DNA of 64,000 nt, taken from CAIWHR01 sp963779805. Lineage in GTDB: Bacteria > Pseudomonadota > Gammaproteobacteria > Burkholderiales > Casimicrobiaceae. The DNA lies in NCBI GenBank assembly GCA_963779805.1, contig CAVZZN010000003.1, forward strand, positions 186,001 through 250,000, read 5' to 3'. The notes beneath the pieces are model-generated. The model searched no databases and had not been told where the DNA came from. It saw only the letters and a list, made by a program, of their open reading frames with translations. Position 1 is the stretch's first letter; every line of letters starts with the position of its first letter. The translations under genes and the position numbers were made by a program. Below are positions 42,322 to 50,563 of the stretch, piece after piece.

Positions 42322-43035
42322 ATGTCCGTGTCCAGCGCCGCCCATACCGGTTCGCCGCCATCCGGAACCGCTTCGCTCGAGGAACGCATCGCGCAACTCT
42401 TTCCCCGGCTCGCGTCCGGCGGCAAGCGCACGCTCGAGCGCATCGTGCGCGAGGGCCAGTGGCGACGCGTGCCCGCGGGGAGCACGATGTTCGGGCCGCG
42501 CTCGCCGTGCACCGGGTTCCCGCTGGTGCTCGAAGGCAGCGTGCGGGTGGTGCAGCGCTATCCCAACGGCCGCGAGTTGCAGCTCTATCGCGTGAAGCCG
42601 GGCGAATCGTGCCTGCTGTCGGGGAGCTGCCTCATGTCGGATGCGGAGTACGACGCCACGGGTCTCGCCGAGACCGACGTCGAGCTCGTGATGCTCCCGG
42701 CCGCGAGCTTCAACGCGCTGATGGCCGACGATGCGGCGTTTCGCTCGCACGTGCTCGCCAATTTCGGCGAGCGCCTCGCGGCCATGATGCAGGTGGTCGA
42801 AGCGGTCGCGTATCACCGCCTCGATCAGCGCCTCGCGCGCCTGCTGCTGGAGCGGGCCGGATCCGGCGACGAGATCCAGGTGACGCACCAGGCGCTTGCC
42901 GATGCCCTCGGCAGCGTACGGGAAATGATCACGCGGCTCCTGCGCAACTTCGAGGATCGCGGCTGGGTCGAACTCGCGCGCGAGCGCGTCCGGCTGCGCG
43001 ACCGGGCGGCGCTGTCACAGGTTGCCGCAGGCTGA
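42322..43035 (+). CDS. Crp/Fnr-family transcriptional regulator
   Basis: A 237-residue regulator from ATG 42322. Cyclic-nucleotide-binding-like barrel (MFGPRSPCTGFPLVLEGSVRVVQRYPNGRELQLYRVKPGESCLLSGSC) and a C-terminal winged helix with DNA-reading helix QALADALGSVREMITRLLRNFEDRG. It lacks the N-terminal four-cysteine cluster of FNR, so it is a Dnr-, Crp- or Anr-unlike sub-type; a few internal Cys (SPC, ESCLLSGSC) could bind something else. It is next to the efflux operon carrying a Crp/Fnr box, and its own upstream region is shared. SirB2 and hemerythrin follow, suggesting NO or redox response. Confidence 0.93.
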   Translation: MSVSSAAHTGSPPSGTASLEERIAQLFPRLASGGKRTLERIVREGQWRRVPAGSTMFGPRSPCTGFPLVLEGSVRVVQRYPNGRELQLYRVKPGESCLLSGSCLMSDAEYDATGLAETDVELVMLPAASFNALMADDAAFRSHVLANFGERLAAMMQVVEAVAYHRLDQRLARLLLERAGSGDEIQVTHQALADALGSVREMITRLLRNFEDRGWVELARERVRLRDRAALSQVAAG

Positions 43036-43042
43036 CCCTACG

Positions 43043-43438
43043 GTGGCGTTCGATTACCTCGCGATGCGCCACGTGCACGTCACGGCGGCGGCGCTGTCGA
43101 TCACGCTGTTCGTGGCGCGCGGCGCGTGGCTTGCGAGCGCGCCCGGCCGCGTGCCGCAGCGCTGGATGCGCATCGTGCCGCACGTGGTCGACACGGTCCT
43201 GCTCGCCTCCGCGCTGTGGCTCGCGTGGCAGCTGGGCTACGCCGGCACGCGCGGCTGGCTGTGGGCGAAAGTCGTGGCGCTCGCGCTCTACATCGGGCTC
43301 GGGGTCGTGGCGCTCAAGCCCGGGCGTCCGGCGCGCGTGCGGGTGCTCGCGTTCGTGGCCGCGATCGTGACCTTCGCGTACATCGTGTCGGTCGCGCTCA
43401 CCAAGTCCCCGCTGTCCGTGCTGTCGTTGCTGCAGTGA
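43043..43438 (+). CDS. SirB2-family membrane protein
   Basis: A 131-residue protein with four transmembrane helices, starting at GTG 43043 (VAFDYLAMRHVHVTAAALSITLFV; TTG 43022 is an alternative that would overlap the regulator). It has the SirB2 pattern RHVHV near the N-terminus, WMRIVPHVVDTVLLASALWLA and GYAGTRGWLWAKVVALALYIGLG. The function of SirB2 is unknown; homologues often lie in NO/denitrification regulons. Co-directional with the Crp/Fnr gene and the hemerythrin downstream. Confidence 0.88.
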   Translation: MAFDYLAMRHVHVTAAALSITLFVARGAWLASAPGRVPQRWMRIVPHVVDTVLLASALWLAWQLGYAGTRGWLWAKVVALALYIGLGVVALKPGRPARVRVLAFVAAIVTFAYIVSVALTKSPLSVLSLLQ

Positions 43439-43464
43439 TGCCGCTGCATGCGAAGGAAGCTGCA

Positions 43465-44016
43465 ATGAACACGAGTCTGCTGTCAGGGCATGCCGCGCCG
43501 GGCTTCGACGATCCGCTGGGGATGCTCGAGGCGTGTCACGGCCGCATCAGGAAGCAGTTCGCAACGCTCGCACGCCTCGCCGAGCACCTGCCCGAGCACG
43601 GCTGCAGCGAGGACGCTCGCAGCGCCGCGCGCGCCGTGCTGCGCTACTTCGATACCGCGGCGGTGAACCATCACGCCGACGAGGAGGAAAGCATCTTCCC
43701 GCGCCTCGTCGCGTTGCGCGGCGAGGAAGCGCGACGCATCGCGGAGGAGCTCGAGCGCGATCACGAGCGCCTCGCGATGCGCGTCGCGCGCCTGCGGCCG
43801 TACCTCGTCGCGATCGAGCGCGGCGAGCGTGCCGACCTGCCCGAAGACGTGGTGGAGGATGCGCGCAACGCCTACGACGCGCACATCAGGCGCGAGGAAG
43901 CGATCCTGATCCCGCTTGCGGCCGCGGCGCTGGATGCCGCGACCCTGCGCACGATCGGCGAGGAAATGGCGGCGCGCCGCGGCGTCGACCCGGCGAGCAC
44001 CGCCGCGCTCGGCTGA
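43465..44016 (+). CDS. Hemerythrin HHE-domain protein
   Basis: A 183-residue protein from ATG 43465. Ligand residues in order: LEACHGRIRKQFATL, VNHHADEEESIFPRL, LERDHERLAMRV and AYDAHIRREEAILIPLA. It is the third HHE protein here and lies in a short operon after the Crp/Fnr regulator and SirB2. By analogy it may sense oxygen or NO, or repair Fe-S clusters as YtfE/RIC does. Confidence 0.92.
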   Translation: MNTSLLSGHAAPGFDDPLGMLEACHGRIRKQFATLARLAEHLPEHGCSEDARSAARAVLRYFDTAAVNHHADEEESIFPRLVALRGEEARRIAEELERDHERLAMRVARLRPYLVAIERGERADLPEDVVEDARNAYDAHIRREEAILIPLAAAALDAATLRTIGEEMAARRGVDPASTAALG

Positions 44017-44018
44017 CA

Positions 44019-44102
44019 CCTCCGGGCTGCCCCGGAGGCAACGACGGGAGTCGTCTCCGCGCGCGAGGGACGCTGACCCGGGTCGACCCAGGGTCACGGG
44101 TC
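44019..44102. repeat. Stacked palindromes between convergent hemerythrin and SDR genes
   Basis: First a hairpin CCTCCGGG/CCCGGAGG at about 44020-44039, then GACCCGGGTC (44075-44084) and GACCCAGGGTC (44085-44095) placed back to back, followed by a half-site ACGGGTC. The layout of abutting palindromes resembles that at 9902-9948. It probably acts as a transcription end for both genes; there is no T-run. Confidence 0.55.
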
Positions 44103-44108
44103 GGGCGC

Positions 44109-44858
44109 CTACGCGGCCATCGTCATCCCGCCGTCCGCGGCGACCACCTGGCCGGTGACGTAGCTCGCGCCGTCGGACGCGAAGAACACGAATACCGGAG
44201 CGATCTCGTCGGGTTCCGCCCAGCGTCCCATCGGAATGCGCTCGAGGTAGCGCTCCTTGAACCGCGGATCGGTGCGGATGGTCTCCGTCATCGGCGTCGC
44301 CGCCCCCGGTGCGATCGCATTGACCGTGATGCGGTACTTCGCGAGCTCGCGCGCGGCCGAGCGCGTGAGGCCGAGGATGCCGGCCTTCGCGGCGCTGTAG
44401 TTGATCTGCCCGACGGTGCCGAGAATCCCGGCGGTGGAGGTCACGTTGAGGATGCGTCCCCACTGTCGCTCCATCATCCCGGGCGCGACCGCCTGCAGGC
44501 AGTTGAAGCTGCCGGTGAGATGCACGCCGATGACCTGCTGCCATTGCGCCATCTCCATCTTGTGCAGCATCGCGGCGCGCACGATCCCCGCGTTGTTGAC
44601 CAGGATGTCGACGCGCCCGTAATGCTCGTGCATCGTGGCCACCATCGCGTCCACGTCCTCGCGCTTCGACACGTCGCACGCGATGCCCACCGCACCCGCC
44701 CCGGCGTGGCGCAGCTCGGCCGCCACCTCCTCCGCCCGTGCGAGGTCGAGATCCACCACGCCGACGCACGCGCCCTCGCGGGCAAAGGCCCGCGCCACGG
44801 CCGCGCCGATCCCCTGCGCTGCGCCGGTTACCACCGCCGTCTTGCCCGATAGCCGCAT
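44109..44858 (-). CDS. SDR oxidoreductase (3-oxoacyl-ACP reductase-like)
   Basis: A 249-residue classical SDR. Cofactor motif TGAAQGIGAAVA, NNAG motif ILVNNAGIV, catalytic Ser in NVTSTAGIL, the Y-x3-K pair YSAAKAG, and the C-terminal GQVVAADGGMTMAA. It reduces or oxidises a keto/hydroxy compound with NAD(P). Which substrate is unknown; it is separate from the aromatic operon and divergent from it across the Rrf2/GNAT genes. Confidence 0.92.
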   Translation of the reverse strand: MRLSGKTAVVTGAAQGIGAAVARAFAREGACVGVVDLDLARAEEVAAELRHAGAGAVGIACDVSKREDVDAMVATMHEHYGRVDILVNNAGIVRAAMLHKMEMAQWQQVIGVHLTGSFNCLQAVAPGMMERQWGRILNVTSTAGILGTVGQINYSAAKAGILGLTRSAARELAKYRITVNAIAPGAATPMTETIRTDPRFKERYLERIPMGRWAEPDEIAPVFVFFASDGASYVTGQVVAADGGMTMAA

Positions 44859-44888
44859 CGCCGTACCTCCTCGAGTCGTTGCCGGGGC

Positions 44889-45422
44889 CTATCCCGACGA
44901 CGCCGCGCGCGCCTTCCGCGCGGCCTTCCTGTCCCTCGCCGGCGCATCCGCGGCCTGCTCCCGTCGCGCCGGCACACGCTGCTGGCGTGCGATGAGGCGC
45001 AGCATCGTCTCGATCGTGATCGAGCTGAACGTGGCCTTGGCCATCTCGTCGATCTCGGAGAGCACGGTGTGCAGCGCGCGTCCGGCCGGCGTGCGCTCGC
45101 CGTCGCCGAGTCCGCCCGCACTCGGTCCGAGCGCCTCGAAGCGCTGGATCACGTCGAGCAGCGTGAGGCGGCGGGCATTGGCTGCGAACCGGTAGCCGCC
45201 GCCTACGCCGCGCACCGAGGCGAGCACGCCCGCGCGCGCGAGATCGGAGAGCACCTTCGCGAGATGATGCGCCGACACGCCGTATTTCTCCGCGATCTCG
45301 CCCGCCGCGACATGACGGCCCGGATCGGCGGCGGACTCGAGCACGCTGTACAGTGCAAGCGAGGTGTTCTTCTGCAGCTTCACGGCGCGGCGCGCCGCGG
45401 CTGCGCGCGCGGCGTCAGTCAT
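44889..45422 (-). CDS. Rrf2-family transcriptional regulator without cysteines
   Basis: A 177-residue Rrf2 protein: KLQKNTSLALYSVLESAADPG, winged helix VAAGEIAEKYGVSAHHLAKVLSDLARAGVLASVRGVGGGYRFAANARRLTLLDVIQRFE. NsrR, IscR and RirA hold an Fe-S cluster through Cys in the region after this, but this protein has no Cys at all, so it must sense something else or act constitutively. Its start overlaps the GNAT stop by 8 nt (same strand). Confidence 0.9.
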   Translation of the reverse strand: MTDAARAAAARRAVKLQKNTSLALYSVLESAADPGRHVAAGEIAEKYGVSAHHLAKVLSDLARAGVLASVRGVGGGYRFAANARRLTLLDVIQRFEALGPSAGGLGDGERTPAGRALHTVLSEIDEMAKATFSSITIETMLRLIARQQRVPARREQAADAPARDRKAARKARAASSG

Positions 45423-45939
45423 CGAGCGTCATCTCGAGCGGGATGAAGCGGCCGGCCATCATGCCCTGGCTGCGGAAGAACGACAGCACGAGACGGTTGT
45501 CGCTCGCGAGCATCGTGCGCACGGTGCGCACGCCCGCACGCCGGAATCCCGCGCAGATCGCTTCCAGCAACTGCGCACCCACCCCGCTCTGCCGCGCCCA
45601 TGGCGCGACGTCGACGGCGAACACCCACCCGCACGGGGGCGACCCGAATTCCCAGTCGCGGATCTCGCCGATGATGAAGCCCGCCACGCGGCCGCCGGCA
45701 GCGGCCACGAGGAACTGCCGGGCATGCGTGCCGTCGCGGCCGTAACGGCGATGGATGGTTTCCCAGTACGCGCGCTTCTCGATGCCGGTGACGGTGGCAT
45801 CGATCGCGACGACCTGGTCGAGATCGCCACGGCGCACCGGACGAACCTCGATGGGCTGCGCCTTCGAGGGGCTCCTGCGGGCCTGCGGGTCGCGCGCGGC
45901 ACTCGAAGCTGCGGATCGCGGACTCAAAGAGTGATCCAA
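45415..45939 (-). CDS. GNAT-family N-acetyltransferase
   Basis: About 174 residues from TTG 45939, though a later start is possible because the first 30 residues look unconserved. IEVRPVRRGDLDQVVAID is the beta-1 start of a GNAT, and VDVAPWARQSGVGAQLLEAICAGFRRAG contains the acetyl-CoA loop. The C-terminus overlaps the Rrf2 gene. The acceptor is unknown. Its presumed start overlaps an FNR-like box that points the other way. Confidence 0.8.
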   Translation of the reverse strand: MDHSLSPRSAASSAARDPQARRSPSKAQPIEVRPVRRGDLDQVVAIDATVTGIEKRAYWETIHRRYGRDGTHARQFLVAAAGGRVAGFIIGEIRDWEFGSPPCGWVFAVDVAPWARQSGVGAQLLEAICAGFRRAGVRTVRTMLASDNRLVLSFFRSQGMMAGRFIPLEMTLDD

Positions 45940-45973
45940 ATCAAGTCAAAAATCAGCATTGAGGTACCAGAAT
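45931..45973 (+). promoter_or_regulatory. FNR/Crp-like box upstream of the pad operon
   Basis: GTGAT-CCAA-ATCAA (45931-45944) differs from the FNR consensus TTGAT-N4-ATCAA at one base. A CAGAAT element (45968-45973, 4 of 6 to TATAAT) lies at the distance expected of a class II promoter reading towards the pad operon, about 210 nt upstream of padB. On the minus strand no -10 fits. This suggests anaerobic activation of aromatic degradation. Confidence 0.5.
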
Positions 45974-46078
45974 GGCTCCGACGCGATTCTAGCAGCAGGC
46001 GGCGGTCCGACACACGCAAAAGCGAGTCGTTCGCGGCTGCAGCGAATCACGTCGGCTGTCTCTAGGAGGAGCCGACCT

Positions 46079-46111
46079 CGCCCCGGCCCGCAGCGTGCGC
46101 GGGCCGGGGCG
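46079..46111 (+). other. Strong GC hairpin in the padB leader
   Basis: CGCCCCGGCCCGC (46079-46091) and GCGGGCCGGGGCG (46099-46111) are perfect complements around AGCGTGC. It is in the region between the FNR-like box and the padB start (46189), after an AGGAGG at 46065 that has no long frame behind it. It could be an mRNA-stability element or attenuator; no T-run follows. Confidence 0.55.
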
Positions 46112-46188
46112 CAAGCGGCAGGCGAACCACGAATCGATGTGCGAAATGCGCGCGCCCTGCGCGCGGCGCACGCGCCCGGAGGAGGACC

Positions 46189-48934
46189 ATGAAGTCCACG
46201 CTGGCTGCCGGCGGCGGCACCGCGCAACGCGTGCCGACGTATTGCTATCAATGCGTCGCCGGGCCCGACCTCCTCACGGTGAAGGTCGTCGACGGGATCG
46301 CGACCGAAGTCGAGCCGAACTTCTGCGCCGCGGGCATCCACCCCGCGGGCGGCAAGGTCTGCGTGAAAGCCTACGGCCTCGTGCAAAAGACGAACAACCC
46401 GAACCGCGTGCTCGCGCCGATGAAGCGGACCAACCCGAAGAAGGGGCGCGACGAGGACCCGGGGTTCGTCGAGATCTCGTGGGACGAGGCGATGACGCTG
46501 ATCGTCGAACGGCTCAATCGCGTGCGCGAGACGGGGTTGCTCGACGAATCGGGCTACCCGCGCGTGGCCGCAAGCTTCGGCGGCGCGGGAACGCCGCAGT
46601 CCTACATGGGCACGTTCCCCGCTCTTCTCGCGGCATGGGGACCGCTCGACATGGGCTTCGGCTCCGGTCAGGGCGTCAAGTGCTACCACTCGGAGCACCT
46701 GTACGGCGAGTTCTGGCACCGCGCGTTCATCGTCACGCCCGACACACCGCTGTGCAACTACCTCATCTCCTGCGGCTCGAACATCGAGGCGGCCGGCGGC
46801 GTGACCGGCGTCGCTCGACATGCCGAGGCGCGCGTGCGCGGCATGAAGCGCGTGCAGGTCGAGCCGCACCTGTCGGTCACCGGTGCGTGCTCGGCCGAGT
46901 GGGTGCCCATCAAGCCGAAGACCGACCCCGCGTTCCTGTTCGCGCTGATCCACGTGCTCCTGCACGAGGTCGCGCGAGATCGGCTCGACCGAGCGTTCCT
47001 CGCGAAGCAGACGGGATCGCCGTACCTGGTCGGCCCGAACGGCTACTACCTTCGTGACCGGTCGTCGCGCAAGCCGCTCGTGTTCGACCAGCGCAGCGGC
47101 GCAGCGGTCCCCTTCGACACGCCGGGAGTCGACGAGGCGCTGGAAGGCACGTTCACCGCCGACGCGATCGAGATCGGCCCCGACGATGACGTGCTCGGCG
47201 AGGGCACCCTGAGCGGGTCGACGGCGTTTTCGCGGCTCGTCGAGCACGTGCGCGAATACAGCCCGGAGTGGGCGCAGCGCATCTGCGACGTCGCGGCGAA
47301 GAAGATCCGCCAGATTGCGAACGAGTTCATCGACCACGCGTGCGTCGGCCAGACGATCGAGATCGACGGGCTGACGCTGCCGTACCGCCCGGTCGCGATC
47401 ACCATGGGCAAGACCGTCACCAACGGCTGGGGCGGATTCGAGTGCGTCTGGGCGCGCACGGTGCTCGCGACGCTGGTCGGGGCGCTCGAGGTGCCCGGCG
47501 GGATAATCGGCACGACGGTCCGGCTGACGCGCCCGATGTCGCACCGGCACGAAAGCGTGAAGCCCGGTCCCGACGGCTTCATGCACTTCCCCCTCAACAC
47601 GACCAGCAAGGCGAGTTGGTCGCCGAAACCCAACATCCGCAACGCGTACCGGACGATGGTCCCGCTCGCGGCGGACGGCCCCTGGAGCCAGGCGCTCGGA
47701 CCGACGCACTTCTCGTGGATGTTCCTCGACGAGACCCCGAAGGGCCTGCCGCGCGTGACGCTTCCCGAGGTCTGGTTCGTCTACCGCACCAATCCCAGCA
47801 TCTCGTTCTGGGACACGCAGGCGCTCGGCGAGAAGATGGCGCGCTTCCCGTTCATGGTCGCGTTCGCGTACACACGCGACGAGACGAACCACTTCGCCGA
47901 CGTGGTGCTGCCCGACGCAACCGACCTCGAGAGCCTGCAGCTGTGGCGCGTCGGCGGCACCAAGTACCAGGAGTCGTACTGGGACCACCAGGGGTTCGCG
48001 CTGCGGCAACCCGCAGTCGCACCCCACGGGCAGGCGCGCGACTTCACCGACATCGCGACCGAGCTCGCGCATCGCACGGGCCTGTCGGAGAAGTATTACG
48101 CCGCGATCAACAAGGGCGCGGGGGGCGTGCCACTGAAGAGCGAGCACGGCGACTTCTCGCTCGATCTGGGGGGACGAGCACGACCGCGAGGCGATCTGGG
48201 ACGCGGTGTGCCGTGCGGCGAGCACCGAGGTCAGCGACGGCGCGCATGCCCACGGGCTCGACTGGTGGAAGGAGCACGGGCTCTTCACGAAGCCCTTCCG
48301 GCGCCGCGAGTGGTACCTGCTGCCGACCATGCAGAAGCAGGACCTGCGCTTCGAGCTGCCGTACCAGGAGCGGCTGATGCGCGTCGGCACCGAGCTCGGC
48401 CGCCGCCTGCACGAGCACGACATGCACTGGTGGGACACGCAGCTCCACGAGTACCAGACGCTGCCCGTGTGGAAGGACTTCCCGGCGGTGTGGGAATCCG
48501 TGATCGCCAAGGCCGGCGCCCGTCCCGAGGAGTACCCGTTCTGGCTGCTGACCGCGCGCAGCATGCAGTACGCGTGGGGCGCGAACATGGGCATCCAGCT
48601 CATGAAGGAGGTCGCCGAGAACATCACCGGGCATCGCGGCGTCATCATCAACGCGAGTGCGGCGGCGAAGCTCGGCATTGCCGACGGCGACCCGATCGAG
48701 ATCTCGACGCCGAAGCGCACGGTGCGCGGGCGTGCCGTCGTGCGCCAGGGCATCCGACCCGACACGCTGCTCGCCATCGGCCAGTTCGATCACTGGATCA
48801 CGCCGCTCGCGAAGGACTTCGGCATGGTGAGCCTGAACTCGCTCGCCACGATGTCGCTGGAGCTGACCGACGCCACCGGCTCGGGCGCGGATATCGTGCG
48901 GGTGCGGGTCGCTGCCGCGGCGAGTCGATCATGA
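46189..48934 (+). CDS. padB: Phenylacetyl-CoA:acceptor oxidoreductase large subunit PadB (one frameshift)
   Basis: About 915 residues of a DMSO-reductase-family molybdopterin enzyme, start ATG 46189 after AGGAGG. N-terminal Fe-S Cys are 19, 22, 46 and 58 (CYQC ... NFC ... GGKVCVK). FGSGQGVKCYHSEHL could provide the Mo ligand; cofactor-binding segments GSNIEAAGGVTGVARH and VLPDATDLESLQLWR are present. In Thauera aromatica PadBCD oxidises phenylacetyl-CoA to phenylglyoxylate. The assignment rests on the PadB-like sequence pattern, the three-subunit arrangement (Mo, Fe-S, NrfD-like anchor) and the adjacent phenylacetate-CoA ligase. The frame breaks near 48165 in a run of six G (five would restore DLGDEHDREAIWD). 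No Tat signal is obvious. Confidence 0.75.
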
Positions 48935-49648
48935 CCCGCTGGGTGATGGTTGCGGACCTGCGCCGCTGCGTCGGCTGCCAGACCTGCACGGCGGCGTGCC
49001 GGCATGCCAACGCCACGCCGCCCGGCGTGCAGTGGCGGCGCGTGCTCGACATCGAGACGGGAGAGTATCCCGACGTGCATCGCGTGTTCCTGCCGGTGGG
49101 CTGCCAGCACTGCGACGAGCCCGCGTGCATGGACGTGTGCCCGACGACCGCGACGAGGAAACGCGCCGACGGCATCGTCACGATCGATTACGACCTCTGC
49201 ATCGGCTGTGCGTACTGCGCGGTCGCCTGCCCCTACCAGGCGCGCTACAAGTCGGAGCGCCCGACGTATGCGTACGCCAAGCCGATGGAAGACGAGGTGC
49301 TGCGCGAGGACGACCGCAAGCGCGCGGTCGCCACGAAGTGCACGTTCTGCGTCGACCGCATCGACGCCGGACTGGCGAACGGACTGAAGCCCGGCGTCGA
49401 TCCGGAGGCCACCCCCGCGTGCGTGAACGCGTGCATCACCGCAGACGCTAGCCTTCGGCGACATCGACGATCCGGCGAGCAACGTGTCGAAGCTCCTCGC
49501 CGCAAACCGGCACTTCCGCATGCACGAGGAGCTTCGCACCGGGCCCGGCTTCTACTACATCTGGGACAAGGCGGAATCCGAGGCGCCCGTGCAGGCGCTC
49601 AGGGCGGCGGCCATGGCTCTCGCCGAAGCGAGCGAGGTGGCGCGATGA
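48931..49648 (+). CDS. padC: Phenylacetyl-CoA:acceptor oxidoreductase Fe-S subunit PadC (one frameshift)
   Basis: About 238 residues, overlapping the padB stop by ATGA. It is a four-cluster ferredoxin of the PhsB/DmsB type: CVGCQTCTAACRHA (Cys 13, 16, 19, 23), GCQHCDEPACMDVCPTTA, LCIGCAYCAVACPYQARY and TKCTFCVDRI. It carries electrons from the Mo subunit to the membrane anchor. Near 49447 a surplus G shifts the frame; after it the sequence reads AFGDIDDPASNVSKLLAANRHFRM. It ends at TGA 49646-49648, overlapping padD. Confidence 0.85.
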
Positions 49649-50529
49649 GCACTCCGAGGAATCCGGCGCACGGCATCCCCTACGGCCCGTCGCCGTGGCA
49701 GCAGACGAGCTGGGACTGGCGCGCCGCGGGCAACCTCATCGGTGGCGGCGTCGGCGGCGGCCTCATCGTCGTGACGGCGCTGTCGCGCGCGAGCGGCGCG
49801 GCAGCGACGATGCTCTTGCTGCTCGGCATCGTGTTCGTCGGCCTCGGCCTCGGATGCGTCGCGCTCGAGATCGGGCGCCCCATGCGCGCGCTCAACGTGT
49901 TCCGCAATCCGCGCACGTCGTGGATGTCGCGCGAGGCGATCGTCGCCACGCTGCTCGGTGCCGCCACGCTCGGCGCCGCAGCGGGCGTTCCCGGCATGCG
50001 CTGGATCGCGGCGCTGCTCGCGCTCGCGTTCCTCTATTGCCAGGCTCGGCTGCTGCAAGCGGCGCGCGGCATTCCCGCGTGGCGCGAGCCGATGCTCGTG
50101 CCGTGGATGATCATGACCGGCCTCGCCGAAGGTGCCGGCGTGTTCTGGCTCACCGACATCGTGCACGGGGCCGGCGTGCGCTCCGGCCTGGTCCTGTTCG
50201 CGGCCCTGCTCGTCGCGCGAGCGATGACGTGGCGTGCGTACCGGCAACGCCTCGCGGGCAAGCTCGCCCCTCCCGCGCGAACGGCGCTCGACGCAGCGGG
50301 ACGACACTTGCTGCATCTCGGCACGTACGCCCCGCTGGTGCTCGTCGTGATCGCTTTCCTGCTGCTGCCCGTGCCGGGCATGTCGCCGGCGATAACGATC
50401 GTCGCAGCCATTGCCGGTGCGCTGGGCGCCGCCACCGGCAGCCGGACCAAGCTCGTCATCGTCACGCGCGCGGGCTTCAACCAGGGTTTCCGGGTCGCTG
50501 AAATGCCGGTGCGGGGCGCACGCCCCTGA
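49645..50529 (+). CDS. padD: NrfD/PsrC-type membrane anchor subunit PadD
   Basis: A 294-residue protein with about eight hydrophobic helices: DWRAAGNLIGGGVGGGLIVVTAL, LGIVFVGLGLGCVALEIGRPMRALNVFRNPRTSWMSREA (conserved in NrfD-like subunits), and further helices to a tail. It anchors the PadBC complex and delivers electrons to quinone. The start overlaps padC by 4 nt, so the three genes are translationally coupled. Confidence 0.88.
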   Translation: MSTPRNPAHGIPYGPSPWQQTSWDWRAAGNLIGGGVGGGLIVVTALSRASGAAATMLLLLGIVFVGLGLGCVALEIGRPMRALNVFRNPRTSWMSREAIVATLLGAATLGAAAGVPGMRWIAALLALAFLYCQARLLQAARGIPAWREPMLVPWMIMTGLAEGAGVFWLTDIVHGAGVRSGLVLFAALLVARAMTWRAYRQRLAGKLAPPARTALDAAGRHLLHLGTYAPLVLVVIAFLLLPVPGMSPAITIVAAIAGALGAATGSRTKLVIVTRAGFNQGFRVAEMPVRGARP

Positions 50530-50563
50530 AGTGGAAAGCGCCGGGACAGCAAAGGAGGCGGAA

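Noticed and set aside
48160..48180. Programmed frameshift in padB at the six-G run
   Set aside because: Frameshifts of the same kind occur in many unrelated genes here, so a sequence error is simpler than recoding.
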